Below, piece after piece: positions 1 to 6,281 of a stretch of DNA of 7,164 nucleotides; the first letter of the stretch is position 1; each line of letters opens with the position of its first letter. Made by a program: the position numbers and the translations under genes. Under the pieces are notes generated by a model that was not told the origin of the DNA, made no database searches, and was given only the letters and a program-made list of their open reading frames with translations. The stretch is from NCBI GenBank assembly GCA_009925965.1, contig RFPW01000112.1:1-7164 (forward strand). Reading direction: 5' to 3'. The stretch is from Betaproteobacteria bacterium. Its GTDB lineage: Bacteria > Pseudomonadota > Gammaproteobacteria > Burkholderiales > Burkholderiaceae_E.

Positions 1-126
1 CCCTTCCTGGTGGCCCCCCTCTACCGGCGGATGGTGGACGAGCTGCTGGTGGAACTGCATCTCTTAAGCCGCCAACAGGGATTTCAGAGCGATCCCCTGT
101 TTGCCTCTGGCTTGATCCAGGTATTC
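1..126 (+). pseudogene. thf1: Fragment of Thf1/Psb29-like protein, truncated at both ends
   Basis: Frame 1 reads PFLV, then APLYRRMVDELLVELHLL, then SRQQGFQSDPLFASGLIQVF. From memory this matches the N-terminal region of Thf1/Psb29, especially the marine picocyanobacterial form with its APLYRR..DELLVELHLLS block followed by a 'F...LF..GL..VF' block. Thf1/Psb29 is a thylakoid-associated protein of oxygenic phototrophs involved in photosystem II biogenesis and repair and in FtsH protease accumulation. Only about 42 codons are present. The gene is open at base 1, so roughly the first 15-20 residues lie outside the window. After the Phe codon at 124-126 the match stops: an acidic residue and a GYxPE-like stretch would be expected, but the frame continues as the antisense of an ATP-grasp gene up to a stop at 316-318. 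The tail of about 63 residues is therefore not natural protein. A chance match over 42 residues is unlikely. The family call is from recall only. Confidence 0.72.
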
Positions 127-1400
127 GCCAGTCCGCGTTCGAGATCAGCTCGGGCAGCCGCCTCCCCGCACCACCAAGTGGGCGCGGAAGGGAGTTGCAA
201 AGCCTCTCCGGTCAGGCGCTCCGAGATCGCTGGCAAAAAACCCAGCAACGCGGGCGACTCGATAAATCCTGAACCCGGGGCATTGGCCACCAGCACTTGG
301 CCCGCCCGCATGGCCTGAACCAGACCCGGCACGCCCAAGGCCGAATCGGCACGCAATTCGAGGGGGTCGCACCAATCGTCATCAAGCAATCGCAGGATCA
401 CATGAACCGGCTCGAGCCCCTTGAGCGTCTTCAAAAAGACCCGATCTCCCCGGATAGTCAGGTCGCCCCCTTCGACCAGGGTGACCCCGAGGTACCGGGC
501 GAGATAGGCGTGTTCGAACCAGGTTTCATGCACGACACCTGGCGTCAGCAACACGACCCGCGAGTCTTCGCCCATCGGCGACCGATTGATCAGCCCCCGC
601 ATCAAGGCACGATAGCTCGCCGCCAATCGCTGCACCCGCAGGGTTCGAAACGCAGCCGGAAACTGCCCCGAGACGATGACGCGGTTTTCCAGCAGATACC
701 CCAAGCCCGCCGGTGACTGGGTGCGCTGTGAAACCACCCACCAGCGCCCCTCGGGGTCATGGGCCAGATCAAGGGCAATAATTGGCAACCAAAGACCACC
801 GGGCGGACGCAATCCCTGAAGTGGACGCAACCAACCTGGGTGCCCGGTCACCAATGCGCTCGGCAACAAACCCTCGCGCAACAGGCGCTGCGGCCCGTAG
901 GCGTCCGCCATCATCAACTCTGCCAAACGCGCCCGTTGCTTTACCCCGGCCTCGATCTCCGCCCAATCGGCTGCGGAGATGATGAACGGAAATAAATTGA
1001 GCGCCCAGGGCCGGGCGGGTCCGCCCAGATCATCGTGGACTGTAAAGGTGACGTCGTCATCCCGAAGGGCTCTGGAAAGCCGCTCCGCATGGGCATCCAG
1101 TGCATCCGGACCGAGTTCGCCCAGCGTCGAAAAAAAATCGGCCCAATGGCTGCGAACACCGTGCGACTCATCATTGGACGCACTGGCGCTAAAGCGATTT
1201 TCCCACACCGTACCAGCCCCGGCCTGGAACGCCTCGTCCCAGTGTCCTTCCGGCGCCGGCAAGGCCATCGATCCGAGAAGCCCACGACGGTTCGACCGGT
1301 CGGCGTCCTCAGTCGACGATGCGTCGGGGGCAGGAATATCAGGGGCAGAGGGCCCAGCAAATAGACTCAAAGCGGGGGGATCGAAGTGGAACCCGGCCAT
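84..1400 (-). CDS. Circularly permuted type 2 ATP-grasp protein, N-terminal half only
   Basis: The readable protein has 438 residues. Landmarks of the long circularly permuted ATP-grasp family (DUF404/DUF407) are clear: GPARPWALNLFPFIIS (127-142), GPQRLL (169-174), GHPG (186-189), RTQSPAGLGYLLENR (226-240), HETWFEHAYLAR (291-302), GGDL (311-314), DDDWCDPLELR (340-350), SALGVPGL (353-360) and PTWWCGE (407-413). Family members of this form run to about 830-870 residues, with the rest of the ATP-grasp core and an alpha-E (DUF403) domain after this point; all of that is missing. Real homology ends near LERGLAN (residues 420-426, about base 124). The last dozen residues to the TAA at 84-86 are read from the antisense of a thf1-like fragment. 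The family is predicted to form amide bonds using ATP, substrate unknown. It starts 27 bp after the transglutaminase/amidoligase gene and is surely co-transcribed with it. A GGAGG lies 20 nt before the ATG, which is too far for a good ribosome site. The first ~50 residues look like a poorly conserved extension, so Met45 (codon at 1266-1268) is an alternative start. As written, the product would lack a complete active site. Confidence 0.9.
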   Translation of the reverse strand: MAGFHFDPPALSLFAGPSAPDIPAPDASSTEDADRSNRRGLLGSMALPAPEGHWDEAFQAGAGTVWENRFSASASNDESHGVRSHWADFFSTLGELGPDALDAHAERLSRALRDDDVTFTVHDDLGGPARPWALNLFPFIISAADWAEIEAGVKQRARLAELMMADAYGPQRLLREGLLPSALVTGHPGWLRPLQGLRPPGGLWLPIIALDLAHDPEGRWWVVSQRTQSPAGLGYLLENRVIVSGQFPAAFRTLRVQRLAASYRALMRGLINRSPMGEDSRVVLLTPGVVHETWFEHAYLARYLGVTLVEGGDLTIRGDRVFLKTLKGLEPVHVILRLLDDDWCDPLELRADSALGVPGLVQAMRAGQVLVANAPGSGFIESPALLGFLPAISERLTGEALQLPSAPTWWCGEAAARADLERGLANTWIKPEANRGSL

Positions 1401-1420
1401 GCAACGCGCTAACCGGCGAA

Positions 1421-1425
1421 CCTCC
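1421..1425 (-). promoter_or_regulatory. GGAGG Shine-Dalgarno-like site, badly spaced
   Basis: On the minus strand GGAGG occurs just after the stop codon of the transglutaminase/amidoligase gene. It is 20 nt upstream of the first ATG of the ATP-grasp gene, whereas 5-10 nt is usual. No in-frame ATG, GTG or TTG lies closer to it. It is either a coincidental match or a site that works poorly. Translational coupling to the upstream stop codon may matter more for this gene. Confidence 0.3.
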
Positions 1426-1427
1426 GA

Positions 1428-4400
1428 TTATTGCCGCAGATCCAGGGTCACGGGGAAGGTTCGATCAAACCGGGGGGCATGAGATCCCAACGCACGAGAG
1501 CCCATCGAGGCGCCTGGCGTATGCCCCATCCGCACAAATCGGGACAAGCGCCGGCTTTCGGCCTCGTGCGAGTTGACCGGGAAGGCCTCATAACTCAGCC
1601 CTCCGGGGTGGGCGACAAAGTACTGCCCGCCGCCCATCGACCGCCCAAGCCACGTATCGACCAAGTCCACCGTGAGCGGTGCATGGACCCCGATCGTTGG
1701 GTGCAGTGCATTCGGCGGCTGCCAGGCCCGGTAGCGCACGCCCGCTACAAACTCGCCGGGTACGCCGGTTGGCGTGAGCGGCACCGCAGAGCCATTGACC
1801 GAAACCTGGTGACGTGGATCGGTCATGCCACGCACCCTCAATTCGAGGCGCTCCACCGACGAATCGACATAGCGCGCGGTCCCACCAGCGCCGCCTTGTT
1901 CACCCAGCACGTGCCAGGGTTCGAGCGCCAGGCGAAGCTCGATCGCGACACCGCGAGCATCGATTTCGCCAATCCGGGGGAAGCGGAATTCAAAGTGAGG
2001 CGCAAACCAGACCGGGTCGAGTCGGAAGCCTTCGCGCGCAGTCTCGGTCAGCACGTCCTCGAAGTCCATCTGAACGAATGTCGGTAACAGGAACCGATCG
2101 TGTAGCGCCGTGCCCCACCGCACCAGCGGCGCGGTGTAGGGCCTGGCCCAAAACCGCGCGACCAACGCGCGCAGCAGTAGTTGCTGCACCACAGCCATCC
2201 GCTCGTGAGGCGGCATCTCGAAGGCCCGCATCTCGAGCAAGCCCAGTCGACCGGCAGAACCCTCCGGCGAAAAAAGTTTGTCGATACAAAATTCAGCTCG
2301 GTGCGTATTGCCCGTCACATCGACGAGCAGGTTGCGAAGCAGCCGATCGACCAGCCAGGGGGCGGGCGACTTGCCGTCCCCGGTCAAGCGACGCATCTCG
2401 GCAAACGCGATTTCGAGTTCATGGAGCGAATCGTCCCGCGCTTCATCGACCCGTGGCGCCTGACTCGTAGGGCCAATAAACAGGCCCGAAAACAAGTATG
2501 AAAGTGAAGGGTGGTTGTGCCAGTACGACAGCAAACTCGCCAATAAATCCGGGCGACGCAGGAATGGACTGTCGGCCGGGGTGGCCCCGCCCATGGTGAT
2601 GTGGTTTCCGCCCCCAGTGCCCGTATGACGTCCATCGAGCAGAAATTTTTCGGCGGTGAGTTTGGTATGGCGCGCAGCATCATACAAAAAGGTCGTGCGA
2701 TCAACGATCTCGCCGAAGGTGCGAGACGGATGAATATTGACCTCAATCACACCTGGGTCAGGGGTGATCTGCAACACCCGAAGACGGGGATCGTGTGGCG
2801 GCGGATAGCCTTCCAGAATGATCTGCCGATCCAGCTCGGTCGCCGTATGCTCGATCGCCGACAGGAGCTCCAGGTAGTCCTCAAGATGCGCCAGAGGCGG
2901 CATGAAGACATACAGGTGTGCATCGCGCACTTCGATGCAAAGCGCCGTTCGGATATTCGCACCGACCTGCGAATCAGCTTTCGAATCAGCTTTCGAATCA
3001 GCTTTCGAATCAGCGTTCGAATCCGCTTTCGAATGGGCATGGGACTGAACGTTCAGTTCAGGGACCTGATGCCGTAGAGGCACATCAGGCGCGCGCAAGT
3101 CCTGATGCCGTGACGCTTGCGGGAGCGCTGCCCGTGGCGCCATCGGATCCGGCGGCAAATCGGCCACACCCTCGGTTGATTTCACCCAAGGTAGCGAATC
3201 CAGGGGAAGTCGCCACCCCATCGCTGAATCCCCCGGAATCAGATAGAGGCGTTCATCGCGCAAAAACCATGGGCCAGTCATCCAGCGCGATCCACCAAGG
3301 ACCGGGTCGGCACTCGAGGCAGTCAAGGGCAACACCCACCCGACCGTATGGCTCAGGCCCTGATCAAAGATCTTTCGCAGTCGGTCCCGCTCAAGCACAT
3401 CCTCGAGTCGCGAATCGAACGGATCGACATTGATCGGCAACTGGCGCTCACGCCAGAGGTAATAGAACGTGTCCTCGAAGCCCGGCCGGATCGTTTGATC
3501 GCCCACGCCCAATAACGCACTCAAGCGACGCACGAACCGTTCAGCATCCTCGCCGGTCGCTGCCCCCGGCGAACGCTCATCGGCAAACCGGGTTGGATCA
3601 TTCCAACAAGGCAATCCATCGGTCCGCCAGAATGATGAGAGCGCCCAGCGCGGCAATTGTTCACCGGGGTACCACTTGCCCTGACCAAAATGTAAAAAAC
3701 CGCCGGGCGACCACCGTGTCGCCAGCCTGCCGAGCAACTCGGTGGCCAGTCCACGTTTGGTCGGCCCCATGGCCTCGGTGTTCCACTCTGCCCCCTCGCG
3801 GTCAACGCTCGAGACAAAGGTCGGCTCCCCGCCCATGGTCAGACGAACATCACCGGTTGCGAGCGCCTGGTCGACCTGAGCGCCCAGTTCGAGCACCTCA
3901 GCCCATTGCGAGTCGGTGTAGGGTTTAGTGACCCGCGGCGATTCGTAGAGGCGCTCCACCCCCATGCTGTGGTCGAACGTCACCTCACATTTCTCGACCG
4001 CACCCTCGACCGGCGCTGCCCCCGCAGGACTTGGCGAAGCGGCCAGTGGCACATGCCCCTCACCCGCGAACAGCCCCGACGTCTGATCGAGGCCGACCCA
4101 TCCGGCACCCGGCAAATACACCTCGCACCAGGCATGAAGATCCGTGAAATCGTGTTCGGCGCCCGAAGGGCCGTCGATCGCCTTTTGATCGGGTTCGAGC
4201 TGAATCAAATAACCCGAGACAAACCGGGCCGCCATCCCCAGCCGGCGCAGCGCCTGAACCATCAGCCAGGCAGAATCCCGACACGAACCAGAACCGAGCA
4301 TGAGTGTTTGCTCCGGCGTCTGCACCCCCGGCTCGAGCCGGATCAGATACCGCACGTCCTGCTGAATTTTGCGGTTCAGATCGATCAAAAAATCAATCGT

Positions 4401-4820
4401 GCGCCGCTTGGATCGGTCAACGCCCGTTAACCACTGAACCAGTTGTGGCCCGGCCGGCGCGCAGTCCAGATATGGCGCCAGCTCAATCTTCAAATCGTCG
4501 GCGTAAACAAAGGGCGCCTCTTCGGCATCTGGCTCCAGGAAGAAATCAAACGGGTTAAACACCGCCATTTCAACCACAAGGTCGACCGTGACCGTGAAAT
4601 GATCCACCTTCTCTGGAAATACCAGGCGCGCCATCCAGTTCGAAAATGGGTCCTGCTGCCAATTTACGAAGTGACCCTCCGGCTCGACCCGCATCGAATA
4701 CGACAGCACGCGACTTTTGGCGTGAGGTGCGGGACGCAAGCGGACGACCTGCGGTGAAAGCACCACGAGGCGGTCATATTGATAATGGGTACGGTGAGTT
4801 AGAGCGACTTGGATAGACAT
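1428..4820 (-). CDS. Transglutaminase-like peptidase fused to DUF2126 putative amidoligase
   Basis: This 1130-residue protein has the usual length for its family. Residues 1-100 form the bacterial transglutaminase N-terminal beta domain; the start MSIQVALTHRTHYQYDR fits the normal family start, so ATG 4820 is well supported although no strong ribosome site precedes it. Residues ~140-250 are a transglutaminase-like core with an intact catalytic triad: Cys180 in GSGSCRDSAW, His229 in DLHAWCEVYLPG, and Asp245 in GWVGLDQTSG. From ~320 to the C-terminus lies DUF2126, described in Pfam as a putative amidoligase. Visible motifs are LTMGGEPTF (327-335), GFEDTFYYLWRERQLP (447-462), the glycine-rich GTGGGNHITMGG (734-745), NHPSLSYLFSGLFIGPTSQ (769-787) and NTHRAEFCIDKLFSPE (838-853). 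The GGGNH stretch resembles the nucleotide/substrate loop of glutamine-synthetase-like ligases; that parallel is my inference. There is no signal peptide, so it should be cytoplasmic. It is the first gene of a two-gene operon with the ATP-grasp gene. The likely role is making or trimming amide-linked peptides; the substrate is unknown. An ADSK-repeat linker interrupts the amidoligase region at about 597-617. Confidence 0.95.
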   Translation of the reverse strand: MSIQVALTHRTHYQYDRLVVLSPQVVRLRPAPHAKSRVLSYSMRVEPEGHFVNWQQDPFSNWMARLVFPEKVDHFTVTVDLVVEMAVFNPFDFFLEPDAEEAPFVYADDLKIELAPYLDCAPAGPQLVQWLTGVDRSKRRTIDFLIDLNRKIQQDVRYLIRLEPGVQTPEQTLMLGSGSCRDSAWLMVQALRRLGMAARFVSGYLIQLEPDQKAIDGPSGAEHDFTDLHAWCEVYLPGAGWVGLDQTSGLFAGEGHVPLAASPSPAGAAPVEGAVEKCEVTFDHSMGVERLYESPRVTKPYTDSQWAEVLELGAQVDQALATGDVRLTMGGEPTFVSSVDREGAEWNTEAMGPTKRGLATELLGRLATRWSPGGFLHFGQGKWYPGEQLPRWALSSFWRTDGLPCWNDPTRFADERSPGAATGEDAERFVRRLSALLGVGDQTIRPGFEDTFYYLWRERQLPINVDPFDSRLEDVLERDRLRKIFDQGLSHTVGWVLPLTASSADPVLGGSRWMTGPWFLRDERLYLIPGDSAMGWRLPLDSLPWVKSTEGVADLPPDPMAPRAALPQASRHQDLRAPDVPLRHQVPELNVQSHAHSKADSNADSKADSKADSKADSQVGANIRTALCIEVRDAHLYVFMPPLAHLEDYLELLSAIEHTATELDRQIILEGYPPPHDPRLRVLQITPDPGVIEVNIHPSRTFGEIVDRTTFLYDAARHTKLTAEKFLLDGRHTGTGGGNHITMGGATPADSPFLRRPDLLASLLSYWHNHPSLSYLFSGLFIGPTSQAPRVDEARDDSLHELEIAFAEMRRLTGDGKSPAPWLVDRLLRNLLVDVTGNTHRAEFCIDKLFSPEGSAGRLGLLEMRAFEMPPHERMAVVQQLLLRALVARFWARPYTAPLVRWGTALHDRFLLPTFVQMDFEDVLTETAREGFRLDPVWFAPHFEFRFPRIGEIDARGVAIELRLALEPWHVLGEQGGAGGTARYVDSSVERLELRVRGMTDPRHQVSVNGSAVPLTPTGVPGEFVAGVRYRAWQPPNALHPTIGVHAPLTVDLVDTWLGRSMGGGQYFVAHPGGLSYEAFPVNSHEAESRRLSRFVRMGHTPGASMGSRALGSHAPRFDRTFPVTLDLRQ
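2971..3030. repeat. 12-bp in-frame tandem repeat, five copies
   Basis: The unit GAATCAGCTTTC (plus strand) occurs five times head to tail. Copies 1-3 (2971-3006) are identical, copy 4 (3007-3018) has one change (GCTTTC to GCGTTC) and copy 5 (3019-3030) has one change (CAG to CCG). Read on the coding minus strand it gives an Ala-Asp-Ser-Lys repeat with one Asn variant, residues ~597-617 of the transglutaminase/amidoligase protein. The unit is a multiple of three, so copy-number changes would keep the reading frame. It lies in a hydrophilic linker (about residues 548-620) that separates conserved blocks of the putative amidoligase domain and is variable in the family. Confidence 0.93.
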
Positions 4821-4927
4821 ACCGAAACTTCAACTCAATAATCTTGGGGCATTCTAGGGGGTTCCCTCCGTTGGCGCACGCAATGACGCGGGCCGCATCC
4901 CCACCTAGGCTCGTAAAGCTACAACTT
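4821..4927. promoter_or_regulatory. Divergent intergenic region between the operon and the antiporter gene
   Basis: This stretch must hold promoters for both directions. For the minus-strand operon the best -10 candidate I see is TAGAAT (plus-strand 4851-4856, 30 nt before the ATG), but no good -35 sits 16-18 nt upstream of it; TTGCGT is 21 nt away. For the plus-strand antiporter I find no convincing sigma-70 pair. No clear palindrome or operator was seen. The region call rests on gene arrangement rather than motif quality. Confidence 0.35.
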
Positions 4928-6169
4928 ATGGAATCCCCCTCGACAATTGAACTTGCCAAAGCGACGCTCCTGATGGTCAGCGTCGTGATGAGCCTGGGCG
5001 TTGCCGCAGCGTTGCTGGCGGACCGGGTACGCATCCCCGATGTGCCGATCCTCTTGATCATTGGCATGGCCGCAGGCCCCGCTGGGCTCGGCTGGGTCGA
5101 CGTACCCGTGGGGTCCACACTGAACCAGCTGATCTTGATTTTTGGTGCAGCCTATATCCTCTTCGATGGTGGCGCCACGTTGCGCCTCTCCGTGCTTCGG
5201 CAGACGTGGATCACCATCACGGTCATTTCGACCGCAGGGGTTTTGATCACCGGCGGCATTACCGCCGCAGCCGCCCACTGGCTAATGGGCCTCCCCTGGC
5301 CAGTCGCTCTGTTGCTGGGCGCCGTGCTCGCCTCAACCGATCCCGCGACACTCGTACCAGTCTTTCGACAAATTGCCATTCGTGAACGTGTCGCCCAAAC
5401 GGTCATGAGCGAATCGGCGTTCAATGACGCCATGGCCGCGATCATCACCTTCAGCCTGTTGGCCGCGATCACTGGGGGTGGCGACTTCTCCCTGAGTAAA
5501 GCCTTGGGCGATCTGGTTTGGGAAGCCGGCATTGGCCTCCTGATTGGCGCCCTGATTGGGTATGGATTGGCCTGGAGTATTGGTCATCCAAGCCAAGCCT
5601 GGTTGGTCGAGCACGCCTCGGTCTTGACCCTGATCGCCGTGAGCGCTGCATATCTGATCGCAGACAGGCTTCATGCAAGCGGCTTCATGGCGGTATTCGT
5701 CGTCGGCATCTTTCACGGCAATCTCGATGCCCTGGGATTCGCGGTCGAAAAGAAAACGGCCCACGAGTCGGAACACTTCATTTTGACCACCGCTTTCATC
5801 ATGCGGGTGATGATTTTCATTCTCCTGGGCGCCCAGGTCGACTTTGCACTCATCATTAATCAGGGACTGACAGCGCTGGGCGTCGTCCTGATTTTCATGC
5901 TGATCGCCCGACCACTCACTGTTCTGCTCTGTGCCGGGCCAGACCGGCGCGCGGCATGGAGCAGAAACGAACTCCTCTTCATGTGCTGGACTCGTGAGAC
6001 AGGCGTCATCCCGGGCGCACTCGCGGGAATGTTGCTCGCGATGAACGCCCCGGGCGCGCAGGTAATCGCCTCGGTGACGCTGGCCATCCTGATTACGATC
6101 CTAGTCCAGGCGACCACCACCCGCTGGCTCGCGGAAAAGCTTGATCTGTTGGACTGCCGCTCCACTTAA
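4928..6169 (+). CDS. CPA1-family cation:proton antiporter
   Basis: This is a 413-residue integral inner-membrane protein with about 12 hydrophobic segments and short ends. It belongs to the Na+/H+ exchanger superfamily (PF00999). Diagnostic features are LFDGGATL (78-85), ASTDPATLVPVF (135-146) with the TDP of the unwound helix, SESAFNDAMAAI (161-172) carrying the Asn166-Asp167 ion-binding pair typical of electroneutral CPA1 exchangers, a conserved Arg in ARPLTVLL (327-334), and the WTRETGVIPGALAG block (354-367). It exchanges a monovalent cation (Na+, Li+ or K+; not decidable here) for protons. There is no C-terminal RCK/TrkA_N or TrkA_C domain, so any nucleotide control would have to come from another protein. 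The reading frame is open from a TTG at 4844, and ATG 4883 is also in frame. I chose ATG 4928 because MESPSTIELAKATLL leads straight into the first membrane helix as in relatives. None of the candidate starts has a good ribosome site. It is read in the same direction as trkA, which starts 112 bp downstream, probably as a separate transcript. Confidence 0.9.
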   Translation: MESPSTIELAKATLLMVSVVMSLGVAAALLADRVRIPDVPILLIIGMAAGPAGLGWVDVPVGSTLNQLILIFGAAYILFDGGATLRLSVLRQTWITITVISTAGVLITGGITAAAAHWLMGLPWPVALLLGAVLASTDPATLVPVFRQIAIRERVAQTVMSESAFNDAMAAIITFSLLAAITGGGDFSLSKALGDLVWEAGIGLLIGALIGYGLAWSIGHPSQAWLVEHASVLTLIAVSAAYLIADRLHASGFMAVFVVGIFHGNLDALGFAVEKKTAHESEHFILTTAFIMRVMIFILLGAQVDFALIINQGLTALGVVLIFMLIARPLTVLLCAGPDRRAAWSRNELLFMCWTRETGVIPGALAGMLLAMNAPGAQVIASVTLAILITILVQATTTRWLAEKLDLLDCRST

Positions 6170-6281
6170 TTCGAATATTTACTTGAGCGGACTTTCATCG
6201 TATAAGAAAGCAAGCCGTCGAATAATTGCAAAATAGCTTGCTTGAATCACTCTAGATAATTAGATCTTTGGACGTGTATAA
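6170..6281 (+). promoter_or_regulatory. AT-rich promoter region upstream of trkA
   Basis: This 112-bp gap is far richer in A and T than the genes on its left. It probably carries the trkA promoter. Sigma-70-like pieces are present (TTGCTT at 6238-6243 with TTAGAT at 6260-6265, 16-bp spacing), but the match is mediocre. GATAAT at 6255-6260 is a better -10 without a well-spaced -35. A weak GGA at 6270-6272 lies 9 nt before the trkA ATG. No rho-independent terminator with a T tract follows the antiporter stop codon. Confidence 0.4.
6208..6243. repeat. Perfect 8-bp inverted repeat upstream of trkA
   Basis: AAGCAAGC (6208-6215) and GCTTGCTT (6236-6243) are exact reverse complements separated by 20 nt. 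The arms end 38 nt before the trkA start codon. The loop is long and AT-rich and no T tract follows, so it does not look like an intrinsic terminator. It could be a two-site operator, a weak hairpin in the trkA leader, or chance. The arms overlap the candidate -35 element. Confidence 0.45.

Noticed and set aside
84..123. IKPEANRGSL end of the ATP-grasp reading frame as a genuine C-terminus
   Set aside because: The IKP looks like the family's VIKP motif, but the residues normally between LAN and VIKP are missing and the DNA is the antisense of the thf1-like DPLFASGLI segment, so it appears coincidental.
127..318. Continuation of the thf1-like frame to the stop at 316-318
   Set aside because: The sequence here is the antisense of the ATP-grasp gene; the translation is not Thf1-like, so it was left out of the fragment.
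1431..2470. Long open frames on the plus strand opposite the transglutaminase/amidoligase gene (e.g. 1431-2087 and 1814-2470)
   Set aside because: They overlap each other and a strongly conserved minus-strand gene, have Arg/Pro/Ala-rich low-complexity translations, and match no family I recognise. They are by-products of high GC.
2971..3030. Tandem repeats as a CRISPR array
   Set aside because: Units are 12 bp, directly adjacent without spacers, and in frame within a coding sequence.
3906..4430. 174-codon plus-strand open frame opposite the transglutaminase core
   Set aside because: It is antisense to the catalytic Cys/His/Asp region, has no recognisable domain and no ribosome site.
4844..4927. 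Upstream extension of the antiporter to TTG 4844 or ATG 4883
   Set aside because: The extra 28 or 15 residues are not family-like, no ribosome site precedes them, and ATG 4928 gives the usual short lead into helix 1.
5152..5776. Minus-strand open frames opposite the antiporter gene
   Set aside because: They are antisense to conserved membrane segments and the TDP/ND motifs, with no domain of their own.
6191..6250. Intrinsic terminator after the antiporter gene
   Set aside because: Possible hairpins (CTTTC/GAAAG, or the 8-bp inverted repeat) have weak stems or a 20-nt loop and no following T tract.
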